From the NCBI GenBank assembly GCA_902622475.1, contig CACNPW010000006.1, forward strand, positions 1-42,332: a stretch of DNA of 42,332 bases. The letters run 5' to 3'. Shown here one piece after another: positions 27,424-36,052 of the stretch. Positions within the stretch are counted from its first letter, which is position 1. Every line of letters begins with the position of its first letter. Source of the stretch: an uncultured Alphaproteobacteria bacterium (GTDB lineage Bacteria; Pseudomonadota; Alphaproteobacteria; HIMB59; GCA-002718135). A program made the translations under genes and the position numbers. The notes below the pieces were generated by a model. The model saw nothing but the letters and a program-made list of their open reading frames with translations, searched no databases and was not told where the DNA came from.

Positions 27424-28636
27424 CGGGGTTCATTTCCATACCGGCAGGACTAATATTACGTGGTAAAGGATTATATTGTGATTCAAGATCTTGAGGTTTA
27501 GTTCTTTGAGTCATTCTATACAAACCAAAAAGTCCTAGTAGTCCGTGTATTAAAAATAAATAGATATAAAAACCTACCGCTCCTAAAATTTCCATGAAAG
27601 TAGAAACAAACAAAGGTCCGATAATTGATCCAATACCAATAAGTATACCAAAGGTTGCACTTGCTGATACTATCTCATTAGGTTGTAAGAAGTCATTTGT
27701 ATGAGCAACTGTAAGTGAATACATTGGTAAGCATGCAACTGAAAAAAGACCAGTAAAAATTAAGAATAAAGTTAGCGGCATAAAGTTTGCAAAAACAAAA
27801 AATAAACTCAAACCTGAAGCCATAAAAGAAACACCAATAAGAATAACACGTCTATCAATTCTATCTGACAAATATCCAATAGGCCATTGAGATAGGGCAC
27901 CAGCTGATGTTATAATCATCATATACAGAGAAATTTCAAATAAGCTTAAATTAATAGATGAAGCATAAATTGCACCGTACCCAAAAACTGCACTATGCGA
28001 TAAACCAGTTGCTAAGGCACCAACAAAACCTAAAGGTGAAACAGTATAAAATTCTCTTAAAGAAAAAAATTTAGGACTTTCTGTATTAGGTTGTTCTGTT
28101 GAAGATAAAAGAATAGGAAGAAGTGCGAATGATAATAAGATTGATACTAAAATAAATAAATCAACTTTAGCTGGATCACCTAAATTTAATAAAAATTGAC
28201 CAGCTCCAACAAATACAAAAGTAATAATCATGTAAACGGAAAGTAATTGACCGCGAGTTTGATTAGTTGATTTTTCATTCAACCAACTCTCCATGATCAC
28301 ATAAATTCCAGCAAGACTTAAACCAGTTAATATTCGTATTAACATCCATGAATATGGATGAACAAATACTGAGTGTAATAATATAGCGATAGAGGCAAGC
28401 GATGCTAGAGCGGCAAAAACTCTTATGTGACCAACACGTTGTAAAAAACTTGGAATTGTTAACGCGCCAGTTAAGTATCCAACGTAATAACCAGCTATAA
28501 TAAGTCCTGATGCAAAAAAACTAAAACCTTCTAAAACAGAACGAACACCGATAAGTGTTCCTTGCAAACCGTGACCAAGACTAATTAAAGCAAAGCCAAA
28601 AAAAAGGGCCCAAGTGTTTTGTAGTACCTTAAACAT
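27398..28636 (-). CDS. MFS-family transporter
   Basis: 412 residues with about twelve hydrophobic segments. The RILTGLSLAGIYVIMESWLNE motif, SDRIDRRVILIGVSF (loop 8-9) and overall layout resemble the YcaD-like MFS group, whose substrates are unknown. The C terminus is polar and proline rich (NPVTEPTEDE). It is the third gene of a minus-strand run after the two small zinc-ribbon proteins. Confidence 0.88.
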   Translation of the reverse strand: MFKVLQNTWALFFGFALISLGHGLQGTLIGVRSVLEGFSFFASGLIIAGYYVGYLTGALTIPSFLQRVGHIRVFAALASLASIAILLHSVFVHPYSWMLIRILTGLSLAGIYVIMESWLNEKSTNQTRGQLLSVYMIITFVFVGAGQFLLNLGDPAKVDLFILVSILLSFALLPILLSSTEQPNTESPKFFSLREFYTVSPLGFVGALATGLSHSAVFGYGAIYASSINLSLFEISLYMMIITSAGALSQWPIGYLSDRIDRRVILIGVSFMASGLSLFFVFANFMPLTLFLIFTGLFSVACLPMYSLTVAHTNDFLQPNEIVSASATFGILIGIGSIIGPLFVSTFMEILGAVGFYIYLFLIHGLLGLFGLYRMTQRTKPQDLESQYNPLPRNISPAGMEMNPVTEPTEDE

Positions 28637-28658
28637 CTTCTAAATTTTTATTAAAATT

Positions 28659-29012
28659 TTAGTATTCTTCTTCGCCGTCTTCTTTAGGTTTAATACCTTC
28701 GGCTATTGGATCAATTTCTGTTTCATCTTCTAATAAAACAGTATCATCCTCAAGATTGTCTTCATTGTTATCCAAATCCAAATTATCGATATCAAGATCA
28801 TCATCTTTTTCTTTTGGTTTTGGAGGAATAGGATTAGTTAAAGGAGCAGCATTAGTACTTCCAGGTTTTCTTCCACGTCTTGGTCTAGTCATGGTAGTAA
28901 CTTCAATTTCTTTACCACACTCAGGACATTCCAGTTCCGTTCTTCCTAAGTCGTAGTATTGCTTACTACACATTGGACATATTCTTTTTAAACCCCAAGA
29001 TTCTTTGTACAT
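28659..29012 (-). CDS. TIGR02300-family zinc-ribbon protein
   Basis: 117 residues. The N-terminal third holds a four-cysteine ribbon (CPMC, then CPEC) around the FYDLxR-like signature QYYDLGRTELECPECG, characteristic of the TIGR02300 family found mainly in alphaproteobacteria. A basic PRRGRKPGS stretch is followed by a long Asp/Glu-rich, probably disordered tail. Function is not established. It starts 2 bases after the NDUFS6-like zinc-finger gene. Confidence 0.85.
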   Translation of the reverse strand: MYKESWGLKRICPMCSKQYYDLGRTELECPECGKEIEVTTMTRPRRGRKPGSTNAAPLTNPIPPKPKEKDDDLDIDNLDLDNNEDNLEDDTVLLEDETEIDPIAEGIKPKEDGEEEY

Positions 29013-29014
29013 TT

Positions 29015-29185
29015 CTACTCTTCTTTTTTTATAAATATTTTACCGCAATAACCACAAACAATTTTGTTCTCATTATTGAAGGTATAATAAACTGCGGGAT
29101 GTCCTAAACCATCTTCACCACCATCGCAAGAGATAGTTTCGGTTTTTGGATCTACTTCCACAATATCCTCAGTCATAAAAGTCAT
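29015..29185 (-). CDS. Small zf-CHCC (NDUFS6-like) zinc-finger protein
   Basis: A 56-residue gene. Reading from ATG 29185 (or in-frame ATG 29176) it carries Cys20 in SCDGGEDGLGHP, His29, and CGYC (Cys44, Cys47) near the C terminus. This is the CHCC zinc site of PF10276, the bacterial relative of the complex I subunit NDUFS6. No good ribosome site is seen before either ATG. It is followed by the TIGR02300 gene in the same direction. The role in bacteria is unproven; association with respiratory complex I is known for the mitochondrial relative. Confidence 0.82.
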   Translation of the reverse strand: MTFMTEDIVEVDPKTETISCDGGEDGLGHPAVYYTFNNENKIVCGYCGKIFIKKEE

Positions 29186-29220
29186 ATAAAATTTTCGTGC
29201 AAAAAGTCTATATTTTTTCC

Positions 29221-30069
29221 TTATAGAATTTGAAAATAAACAACCGAAATACCACTCACTATTAAAATAGAAGGTATTATTCGAGATTTTGCATTCTTCT
29301 CAAATAAAAAAAACATTCCAATAATTGCTGCAAACACAATGCTTATTTCTCTAATACTAGAGACATAAGCTATTTCTATAAATTGCATACTCCAAACAAC
29401 AATTGCGTAACTACTTGTTGCAAATACACCAGCGGCAATCCCGGATCTAAAAGTGTACGTTTCTTTTTTTCGTAAACCATCTTTCGAGATCAAACCAATA
29501 ATTAGTAAAGGTATTCCATTAAGTGTGAAGAGCCAGTAAATATAGGAAAAACCATTTTCAGAAAGCCTAACCCCAACCCCGTCAACTAAAGTGTAAGCAG
29601 TAATTAGAATAGCCGTTGATATTGCGAGAGCAAAACCTCTGAAGTTAAAAGATAAATTTTTAGAATAAGAAATTAAAAATAATCCAATACAAACAATTAA
29701 TATTCCTACAAAACCAGCAACACTAATATCAGAACTTAAAAATAAAATACTAATGATCGCTACAAACAAACATGAACTTCCTCTAGAAATTGGATATATG
29801 TAAGAGAGATCACCGTACCTATATGAGTAGATAACATTTAGTCTGTAGAAGACATGAATGATGACGGTTGCTATTAAAAAATACCAAACCTCTAAATTTG
29901 GAAATGGAACAGTAAATGTTAAAGGTAAAAAAATAGTAACTTCTAAGACAGATGTTATACCCATTAACGATAAAGGGTTCTTACTTGATTTTATTATAGC
30001 ACTCCAAACTGCATGACATAGAGCAGAAACAAGAATTAAGATAAAAATAAAATTTACTGACAATGTCAT
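29221..30069 (-). CDS. EamA-like permease, probable phosphonate-associated type (TIGR03340-like)
   Basis: 282-residue membrane protein with about ten helices. ALCHAVWSAIIKSSKNPLS, YSYRYGDLSYIYPISRGSS and EIAYVSSIREISIVFAA mark an EamA-related permease. Length, helix pattern and its place directly after the Ugp-like permease (14-base gap) in a phosphonate island match what is known of the phn_DUF6 family (TIGR03340), found next to phosphonate catabolism genes. Possible role is import of a phosphonate or export of a product. The family assignment is from memory of the pattern and needs an HMM check. Confidence 0.7.
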   Translation of the reverse strand: MTLSVNFIFILILVSALCHAVWSAIIKSSKNPLSLMGITSVLEVTIFLPLTFTVPFPNLEVWYFLIATVIIHVFYRLNVIYSYRYGDLSYIYPISRGSSCLFVAIISILFLSSDISVAGFVGILIVCIGLFLISYSKNLSFNFRGFALAISTAILITAYTLVDGVGVRLSENGFSYIYWLFTLNGIPLLIIGLISKDGLRKKETYTFRSGIAAGVFATSSYAIVVWSMQFIEIAYVSSIREISIVFAAIIGMFFLFEKNAKSRIIPSILIVSGISVVYFQIL

Positions 30070-30083
30070 CAGTAGATAAGAAT

Positions 30084-30977
30084 TTACTTCATGCCTGTCA
30101 AAGTAATTCCTTCAATAAATCGTTTTTGCGCGATTATAAAAGCAACAATAAGAGGAACAGTTACTGTAACTATCGAAGCCATCATAGGACCAAATTCGTC
30201 ACTATCAATTCCACCTCTGAACTCTCTTATACCAAGTGGTGGAGTAAAGAGATCTCTATTTCCTGTTATTACCATACGAGGCCAGAAATAATCATTCCAG
30301 TGTGCAACAACTGAGAATATTGCAAAAGCAAGTAACGCTGGTATTGCAGTTGGAAGCATTACTTTCCATACGATTGCGTACTCTCCCATGCCGTCCATCC
30401 TGGCGGCATCAATTAATTCATCGGGCACAGTCATAAAAAATTGCCGCATTAAAAAAATTCCAAACACCGATATGGTCCAGGGAAGTATTAAGGCGGAATA
30501 GGTGTCAACTAATCCTGCCTGGGCCAACATAACATATAATGGAAGTGCAATTCCGTGAACTGGAATGAGTAAACAAAATAAAACCATCGAGAAAACAAAT
30601 TCTCGTCCATAAAACCGTAACTTGGCAAGTGCATACGCGCACGGTAAAGCGACTAAAACCTGAATGATAAAGATTGATAAAGTAACAATGACACCATTCA
30701 TTAAGTATCTAGGAATGGGAGCTTTTTCAAAAGCAAACCAATAGTTGTATTGATATGGCTTCATTGTACATGTTTCTTCTGAATAGCCAGTTTTAACACA
30801 TACGGGAAACGTTTGAGTTTCTTGCGCACCAATAAGGCCACCAGAAATTGATTGGATTTCTTGCTGAGATTTTAATGACATTGAAACCATCATATAAAAA
30901 GGGAGCATTACTACGATAGCACCAATAATTAAGATTGCATGCTTCCAACCTTCCCCAATATATTGTTTAGCTTCCAT
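30084..30977 (-). CDS. Ugp/MalG-type ABC transporter permease
   Basis: 297-residue inner-membrane permease of the CUT1 class (UgpE/MalG). The EAA coupling loop is ELIDAARMDGMGEYAIVWKVMLP. Six helices are visible. Between helices 1 and 2 an extra periplasmic loop carries two cysteines (VCVKTGYSEETC). The start ATG shares one base with the stop of the preceding permease gene. It works with the adjacent permease and ATPase and probably with the binding protein at 36053-37306. A phosphonate or phosphonate-ester substrate is inferred from context. Confidence 0.88.
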   Translation of the reverse strand: MEAKQYIGEGWKHAILIIGAIVVMLPFYMMVSMSLKSQQEIQSISGGLIGAQETQTFPVCVKTGYSEETCTMKPYQYNYWFAFEKAPIPRYLMNGVIVTLSIFIIQVLVALPCAYALAKLRFYGREFVFSMVLFCLLIPVHGIALPLYVMLAQAGLVDTYSALILPWTISVFGIFLMRQFFMTVPDELIDAARMDGMGEYAIVWKVMLPTAIPALLAFAIFSVVAHWNDYFWPRMVITGNRDLFTPPLGIREFRGGIDSDEFGPMMASIVTVTVPLIVAFIIAQKRFIEGITLTGMK

Positions 30978-31933
30978 TAATAATGTACCCTCTTCTCAAT
31001 GACATATCTTTGGAAAAACGTTAACACAAGAATAAATCCAATAAAGACAACAGTGATTGCTGCACCTATACTTGTTAAGTTTTGTTGAATAGCTTTTTCA
31101 AAGATTGCATACATCATGACATACGTTGTTTTTGATGGACCACCTTTAGTAAGTATTTCGATGGTATCAAACACCTGAAATGTTCTAATGGTAGTAATAG
31201 TCACAACAAACAACGTTGTTGGACCAAGCATTGGCCATGTAACAAGTTTAAATTGCTCCCATGTAGATTTAGCCCCATCCATTTCTGCAGCTTGGTATAA
31301 CTCCCTTGGTATACTTGTTAAGCCAGCTAAATATAAAACCATATTAAAACCAAAAGCCTGCCAAATTCCTATAAAACATACTGTCCAAATAGCAGTATTT
31401 TTTTGTTTTAACCAATATGGAAAATCCATGTTGTTTGCACATGCTACAGCATACCAACTTTCTTGTGAGTCTACCCATGGCAACCAATGAAAACCAAGAA
31501 TGAATTCCCTTACTCCTCCACACCCATTTGCTAAAAAACTATTTACAATTCCTAATGTTGGATGAAGAGTAAATTCCCATGCAATTGCCATTGCAAGAAG
31601 AGTTGCCATAACTGGAAGAAAGAAAATTGTTTTATATATATCAGCGCCAAACCTTAGTGAATTTAAGAGCATAGCAGCACATAATCCAAGTACAACAGAA
31701 ATTGGAACGACAACAATAACATACGTCGCTGTGGCCCAAATCATTTTGACATATGTTTTTCGATTGAACATTTTGTCATAATTTTCTAGTCCAACCCACT
31801 CGAATGTTTTGTTTCCTAAATTATAGTCAGTAAAAGAAATTCCTCCTGCAAGAAAAAGAGGAAAGATTAAAATAATTATCATCAGTATGATTGCTGGTGC
31901 AATAAACCATATGTGAGCTTTTGAATTATGCAT
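30977..31933 (-). CDS. Ugp/MalF-type ABC transporter permease
   Basis: 318-residue CUT1 permease (UgpA/MalF type) with six helices and the EAA loop ELYQAAEMDGAKSTWEQFKLVTWP. Compared with ordinary UgpA, the segment between GIVNSFLANGC and the WTVCFIGIWQAFG helix is about 30 residues longer. It contains cysteines in NGCGG and VACANN and is predicted periplasmic. It overlaps the ATPase gene by 8 bases. Glycerol-3-phosphate or sugar specificity is the family default, but the flanking phosphonate genes suggest a phosphonate-type ligand. Confidence 0.88.
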   Translation of the reverse strand: MHNSKAHIWFIAPAIILMIIILIFPLFLAGGISFTDYNLGNKTFEWVGLENYDKMFNRKTYVKMIWATATYVIVVVPISVVLGLCAAMLLNSLRFGADIYKTIFFLPVMATLLAMAIAWEFTLHPTLGIVNSFLANGCGGVREFILGFHWLPWVDSQESWYAVACANNMDFPYWLKQKNTAIWTVCFIGIWQAFGFNMVLYLAGLTSIPRELYQAAEMDGAKSTWEQFKLVTWPMLGPTTLFVVTITTIRTFQVFDTIEILTKGGPSKTTYVMMYAIFEKAIQQNLTSIGAAITVVFIGFILVLTFFQRYVIEKRVHY

Positions 31934-33059
31934 TAGTAAATTGAACTCTCATTCCTGCTTCATTAAATAGTAATGCTTTATCTGAAACTCTTTTAATATT
32001 CACTTTTGAACCGTTTGAAATTTGGTGTGTAAATTGTGGTAATCCTCTTACAATTATTTTATTTGAACCGTCTTCAATATTTACATGAAAGAAAATATCT
32101 GAACCTAAATTTTCTCTATATGCAACTGTTCCACTAAATGTATTTTCATTACTTTCATTTGTAATTTCTAAATGTTCTGGTCGAATACCAATATGTAAGT
32201 CTGTATTACTTTCAGAACTTTTTCTTTTTAGGTTAACGTTGAGAAAACCAACCGTCCCACCAGAGTCCGCAGTTCCTTTAAATATATTTATTTTTGGACT
32301 TCCAACAAATTGAGCTACACTTAATGAGGAAGGATTGTCATATACTTCTTGAGGCGTATCTAGTTGTAATAAATTTCCATCAATCATAACAGCCATTCTA
32401 GAAGACATAGTTAATGCTTCTGCTTGATCATGTGTTACGTAAACAAAAGTAGTTTTAAGTGAATTATGAAGCTCAGATAGTTCAGATCGCATGTGAACTC
32501 TCAGAGCCGCATCTAAATTTGAAAGAGGTTCATCCATTAAAAAGGCAACAGGCTCTCTAACCATAGCACGACCAAGAGCAACTCTTTGTCTTTGACCACC
32601 TGACAATTGTCCTGGTTTTCTATCCAATAGTTCTGAAATTTTTAGAGTTTCAGAAGTTTTATTTACTAATTGATTTATAGATTCTGTTTTCTCTTTTTTG
32701 CTTGGAGAAAAATTACCAATTAAGGGCAGTCTTTCAAATGCATTATAGTCTCTTAGTCTTAATGGAGTTTCTAAATTTCTTCTTACTGTTAGATGAGGAT
32801 AAAGAGCATATGATTGAAATACCATTGCCAAATCTCTTTCACTGGCTCTAACTCTATTTACATTTTTATTATCTATTAATACATCGCCTGAAGTCTGCTG
32901 TTCCAATCCTGCAATTATTCTAAGTAACGTAGATTTACCACAACCAGATGGACCAACTAATGTTAAGAATTCTCCATCGTTTATATCAACATTCAAATTA
33001 TTAAGCACCTGTGTAGACCCAAATGACTTTGAAATATTTTTAAGTGATATTGTCCCCAC
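31926..33059 (-). CDS. Ugp/MalK-type ABC transporter ATP-binding protein
   Basis: 377-residue CUT1 ATPase: Walker A GPSGCGKST, Q-loop VFQSYALYPHLTV, signature LSGGQRQRVALGRA, Walker B AFLMDEPLSNLD, and an H-loop in VTHDQAEAL. A C-terminal MalK-like regulatory (TOBE) part begins near residue 240. An extra 20-25 residues (YNAFERLPLIGNFSPSKKEK) follow the Q-loop region. The start is GTG at 33059 with an AGGGGG ribosome site five bases upstream. First gene of the leftward operon. Confidence 0.9.
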   Translation of the reverse strand: MGTISLKNISKSFGSTQVLNNLNVDINDGEFLTLVGPSGCGKSTLLRIIAGLEQQTSGDVLIDNKNVNRVRASERDLAMVFQSYALYPHLTVRRNLETPLRLRDYNAFERLPLIGNFSPSKKEKTESINQLVNKTSETLKISELLDRKPGQLSGGQRQRVALGRAMVREPVAFLMDEPLSNLDAALRVHMRSELSELHNSLKTTFVYVTHDQAEALTMSSRMAVMIDGNLLQLDTPQEVYDNPSSLSVAQFVGSPKINIFKGTADSGGTVGFLNVNLKRKSSESNTDLHIGIRPEHLEITNESNENTFSGTVAYRENLGSDIFFHVNIEDGSNKIIVRGLPQFTHQISNGSKVNIKRVSDKALLFNEAGMRVQFTNA

Positions 33060-33235
33060 TCATTCCCCCTATATCTTAACTTTAATCTACAAAATTTTAT
33101 TAAATTTGAGAATATTTTAAATCTATTTATTTCAGTTTTATTTCAATTTTATTAACAAATATTCAAATTATGATTGAGTTTAACTACCAGATAACTATAA
33201 ATTTGTATTTTTAATAATATATATTAGTTGAATTT
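33060..33235. promoter_or_regulatory. Divergent control region between transporter operon and phnA, with 11-bp tandem repeats
   Basis: This 176-base A+T-rich gap must drive both arms of the phosphonate island. At 33127-33159 three tandem 11-base units all begin TTATT: TTATTTCAGTT, TTATTTCAATT, TTATTAACAAA. On the minus strand two units read AATTGAAATAA and AACTGAAATAA. Direct repeats with an 11-bp period are the geometry of PhoB (Pho) boxes; the sequence differs from the E. coli consensus. The regulator is not identifiable by eye. Confidence 0.5.
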
Positions 33236-34477
33236 GTGTCCGATAATTTAGAAATTAATAAAAGAGAATATCCAAGCTCTTTCTCAAAAACTGCTATTGT
33301 TATATGCCTTGATGGTAGTCAAAAAGAGTATCTCGAAGAAGCATCAAAATCTAATCTTACACCAAATCTTGATAAATTAATTGCAAGTGGTGAAAACCTA
33401 CTTGTTCACAGCGCTATTCCAAGTTTTACAAATCCAAATAACATTTCGATTGTAACAGGCCAACCAAGTTCTGTACACGGTATATGCGGAAACTTCTTTT
33501 ATACACCTGAGACTGGTGAAGAAGTAATGATGAATGATCCAAAATATATGCGAGCACCAACTATTTTTGAAAAATTTTACAATTCTGGTTCTAAAATTGC
33601 TCTTGTTACTGCAAAAGACAAGTTGAGAACACTTTTAGGAAACGGATTAAGTTTTGATGATGAGAGAGCTATTTGTTTTTCTGCTGAAAAATCTGATCAA
33701 GCAACAAAAGATCTCAATGGAATAGATAATGTAAACGATTGGTTGGGGATGCCAGTGCCAGAAGTATATTCTGAAGGACTTTCTGAATTTGTAATGGCTG
33801 CAGGTGTAAAGCTTCTTGAAGAGTTCAAACCAAATATCATGTATTTATCGACTACAGATTATATTCAACACAAATATGCACCGGGAAACGAAACAGCAAA
33901 TAAATTTTATGCAATGTTTGATAAATATATTGGTCTTTTAAATAAGGAGAATGTTTCTATAATCATCACAGCAGATCACGGTATGAAACCAAAATCAAAA
34001 GAAGATGGTTCACCTAATGCAATATTTTTACAAGATTATTTAGATAAAAAATTTGAACCAAACATGGCTAAAGTTATTCTACCAATTACAGATCCATATG
34101 TCGTTCATCATGGTTCACTTGGTTCTTTTGCAACAATTTATTTAGAAGACAAGAGCAAGGTAGATTCAGTTGTAAATGCTATTAAAGAAATAAAAGATAT
34201 AGAAGTTGTTTTAACAAAAGACGAAGGATGCTCTACTTATAATTTACCTCCAGACAGAATGGGTGATATTATATGTATGTCTTCAGAATTTATGACTATT
34301 GGTTCATCAGAAGATAAACACAATCTTTCTGGATTAAATGAACCTTTACGTTCTCATGGAGGACTCCATGAAAGAGAAGTGCCATTTATATCAAATTTAA
34401 AATTGCAAAATTTAGATACTAGCAAACAATTATATAACTATGATGCATTTTACTATGCAATTAACGGAGCCTTATGA
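33236..34477 (+). CDS. phnA: Phosphonoacetate hydrolase
   Basis: Cleaves the C-P bond of phosphonoacetate to acetate and phosphate. 413 residues of the alkaline-phosphatase/nucleotide-pyrophosphatase superfamily. Two-zinc site: Asp26 in VICLDGS, nucleophile Thr65 in PSFTNPN (known PhnA enzymes use a Thr at this place), [20 protein letters not shown] and [15 protein letters not shown]. The start is GTG at 33236 with no clear ribosome site. It overlaps phnY by 4 bases. Strong context with phnY and phnW. Confidence 0.93.
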   Translation: MSDNLEINKREYPSSFSKTAIVICLDGSQKEYLEEASKSNLTPNLDKLIASGENLLVHSAIPSFTNPNNISIVTGQPSSVHGICGNFFYTPETGEEVMMNDPKYMRAPTIFEKFYNSGSKIALVTAKDKLRTLLGNGLSFDDERAICFSAEKSDQATKDLNGIDNVNDWLGMPVPEVYSEGLSEFVMAAGVKLLEEFKPNIMYLSTTDYIQHKYAPGNETANKFYAMFDKYIGLLNKENVSIIITADHGMKPKSKEDGSPNAIFLQDYLDKKFEPNMAKVILPITDPYVVHHGSLGSFATIYLEDKSKVDSVVNAIKEIKDIEVVLTKDEGCSTYNLPPDRMGDIICMSSEFMTIGSSEDKHNLSGLNEPLRSHGGLHEREVPFISNLKLQNLDTSKQLYNYDAFYYAINGAL

Positions 34478-35916
34478 TGCACAAAAAAATGATTAATGAA
34501 GCAATGCGTATAGCTGGAGAAAAAGTTACTTCAGATAAAACAATAAATGTTGAGTACCCTTTTACAGGTGAAGTAATCGGAACGGTCCCGGCCGGTACTG
34601 CAGAGCATGCAAGAAAGGCTTTAGATATTGCTGCAAATTATCAGCCTAAACTTACAAGATATGAGAGACAAAAAATTCTTCAAACTGCTGCAGAAGTACT
34701 TGTTAAAAGAAAAGAAGAAATTTCTGATATTATTACTTTAGAGCTTGGTATCTCAAAACAAGATTCTTTATACGAAGTAGGAAGAGCTTTCGATGTATTT
34801 TCATTAACGGCTCAACTTTGTATTCATGATGATGGTGAAATATTTTCTTGTGATTTAACTCCGCATGGAAAAGCGAGAAAAATATTTACCATAAGAGAGC
34901 CCTTAACTGCAATTTCAGCAATCACTCCATTTAATCATCCTTTGAATATGGTAGCGCATAAAATTGCACCTTCAATTGCAACAAATAATTGTACTGTATG
35001 TAAACAAACAGAATTAACACCTTTAACAGCAATGGTACTCGCTGATGTTTTATATGAAGCAGGTTTGCCACCCGAAATGTTTTCAGTTGTAACTGGATGG
35101 CCTCAAGATATCGGATCTGAAATGATCAAGAATCCAAACATTGATCTAATTACTTTTACAGGCAGTGTAGGTGTAGGAAAGTTAATTGCTGAACAAGCTG
35201 GATACAAAAGAACAGTTCTTGAGCTTGGCGGTAATGATCCTTTAATTGTTTTAAATGACTTAGATGGTGATGATCTTAAAAAAGCTGTTGAACTAGCAGT
35301 TACTGGTGCAACGAAAAACTCTGGTCAACGTTGTACAGCTGTTAAAAGAATACTGGTTCAAGAATCCATTGCAGATCAATTTGTTGAAATGGCTCTTGAG
35401 CGTGCTAAGAAAATTAAATTTGGTGATCCTATGAATATGGAAACAGACTTAGGTACTGTTGTTAATGCTCAAGCTGCAGAACTTTTTGATAAAAGAGTTT
35501 CAATGGCAGAAGAAGACGGTGCAAAAATTTTATATCACCCTGGAAGAAAAGGTGCTTTGTTACCTCCAATAGTTGTAGATCATGTTGATCCTAAAAGTGA
35601 ATTAGTTTTAGAAGAAACATTTGGTCCAGTTATACCAATCATTCGTGTGCCTAATGACGATGAAGCTGTAATGAAAATATCTAATTCAACCGCATTTGGA
35701 TTATCATCTGGTGTATGTACAAATAACTTCAGGCGAGCAAAAAAATATATTCAAGGTTTAAATGTTGGCACTGTAAATATTTGGGAGGTTCCAGGCTATA
35801 GAATTGAAATGTCACCTTTTGGAGGAATTAAAGATTCAGGTCTTGGTTATAAAGAAGGTGTAATTGAAGCAATGAAAAGCTTTACTAACGTAAAAACTTT
35901 CTCACTACCTTGGTAA
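34474..35916 (+). CDS. phnY: Phosphonoacetaldehyde dehydrogenase
   Basis: NAD(P)-dependent aldehyde dehydrogenase expected to oxidise phosphonoacetaldehyde to phosphonoacetate, the PhnA substrate. 480 residues. ALDH signatures: [32 protein letters not shown], the catalytic glutamate in [11 protein letters not shown], the nucleophile in [15 protein letters not shown] and [13 protein letters not shown]. The fused ATGATG start region overlaps the phnA stop. The specific function rests on the phnA-phnY pairing known from Sinorhizobium meliloti phnWAY. Confidence 0.92.
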   Translation: MMHKKMINEAMRIAGEKVTSDKTINVEYPFTGEVIGTVPAGTAEHARKALDIAANYQPKLTRYERQKILQTAAEVLVKRKEEISDIITLELGISKQDSLYEVGRAFDVFSLTAQLCIHDDGEIFSCDLTPHGKARKIFTIREPLTAISAITPFNHPLNMVAHKIAPSIATNNCTVCKQTELTPLTAMVLADVLYEAGLPPEMFSVVTGWPQDIGSEMIKNPNIDLITFTGSVGVGKLIAEQAGYKRTVLELGGNDPLIVLNDLDGDDLKKAVELAVTGATKNSGQRCTAVKRILVQESIADQFVEMALERAKKIKFGDPMNMETDLGTVVNAQAAELFDKRVSMAEEDGAKILYHPGRKGALLPPIVVDHVDPKSELVLEETFGPVIPIIRVPNDDEAVMKISNSTAFGLSSGVCTNNFRRAKKYIQGLNVGTVNIWEVPGYRIEMSPFGGIKDSGLGYKEGVIEAMKSFTNVKTFSLPW

Positions 35917-36052
35917 AAAACAAGTTTTTCTCTAAATTTTTTTATTTCTGTGGAAAAATAAGCTTATTTTTTAGTAATATTTTCGTAATAAAATTGTAAC
36001 CCTTTCGAGCTACATGTTAGATTAAATTATTATATTCAATCGGGAGGATTAA
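35917..36052 (+). promoter_or_regulatory. Control region upstream of the transporter binding protein, with 11-bp repeats
   Basis: This 136-base gap holds an 18-base perfect palindrome of A/T with a central AGCT (35954-35971). It also holds three GTAA cores at exactly 11-base intervals (35974, 35985, 35996; units TAGTAAT, TCGTAAT, TTGTAAC). The spacing equals that of Pho boxes and matches the repeat period in the divergent phnA region. A strong GGGAGGA ribosome site (from about 36040) precedes the ATG at 36053, suggesting high expression of the binding protein. Confidence 0.5.

Noticed and set aside
30084..33059. Calling the transporter ugpC/ugpA/ugpE outright
   Set aside because: Fold and motifs fit the CUT1/Ugp class, but the phosphonate setting and unusual loops make glycerol-3-phosphate specificity uncertain, so no gene symbols were assigned.
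35954..35971. Perfect 18-base palindrome after phnY as a terminator
   Set aside because: The stem is almost all A-T with no loop unless inner pairs open; too weak to call a terminator. It may be an operator or chance in AT-rich DNA.
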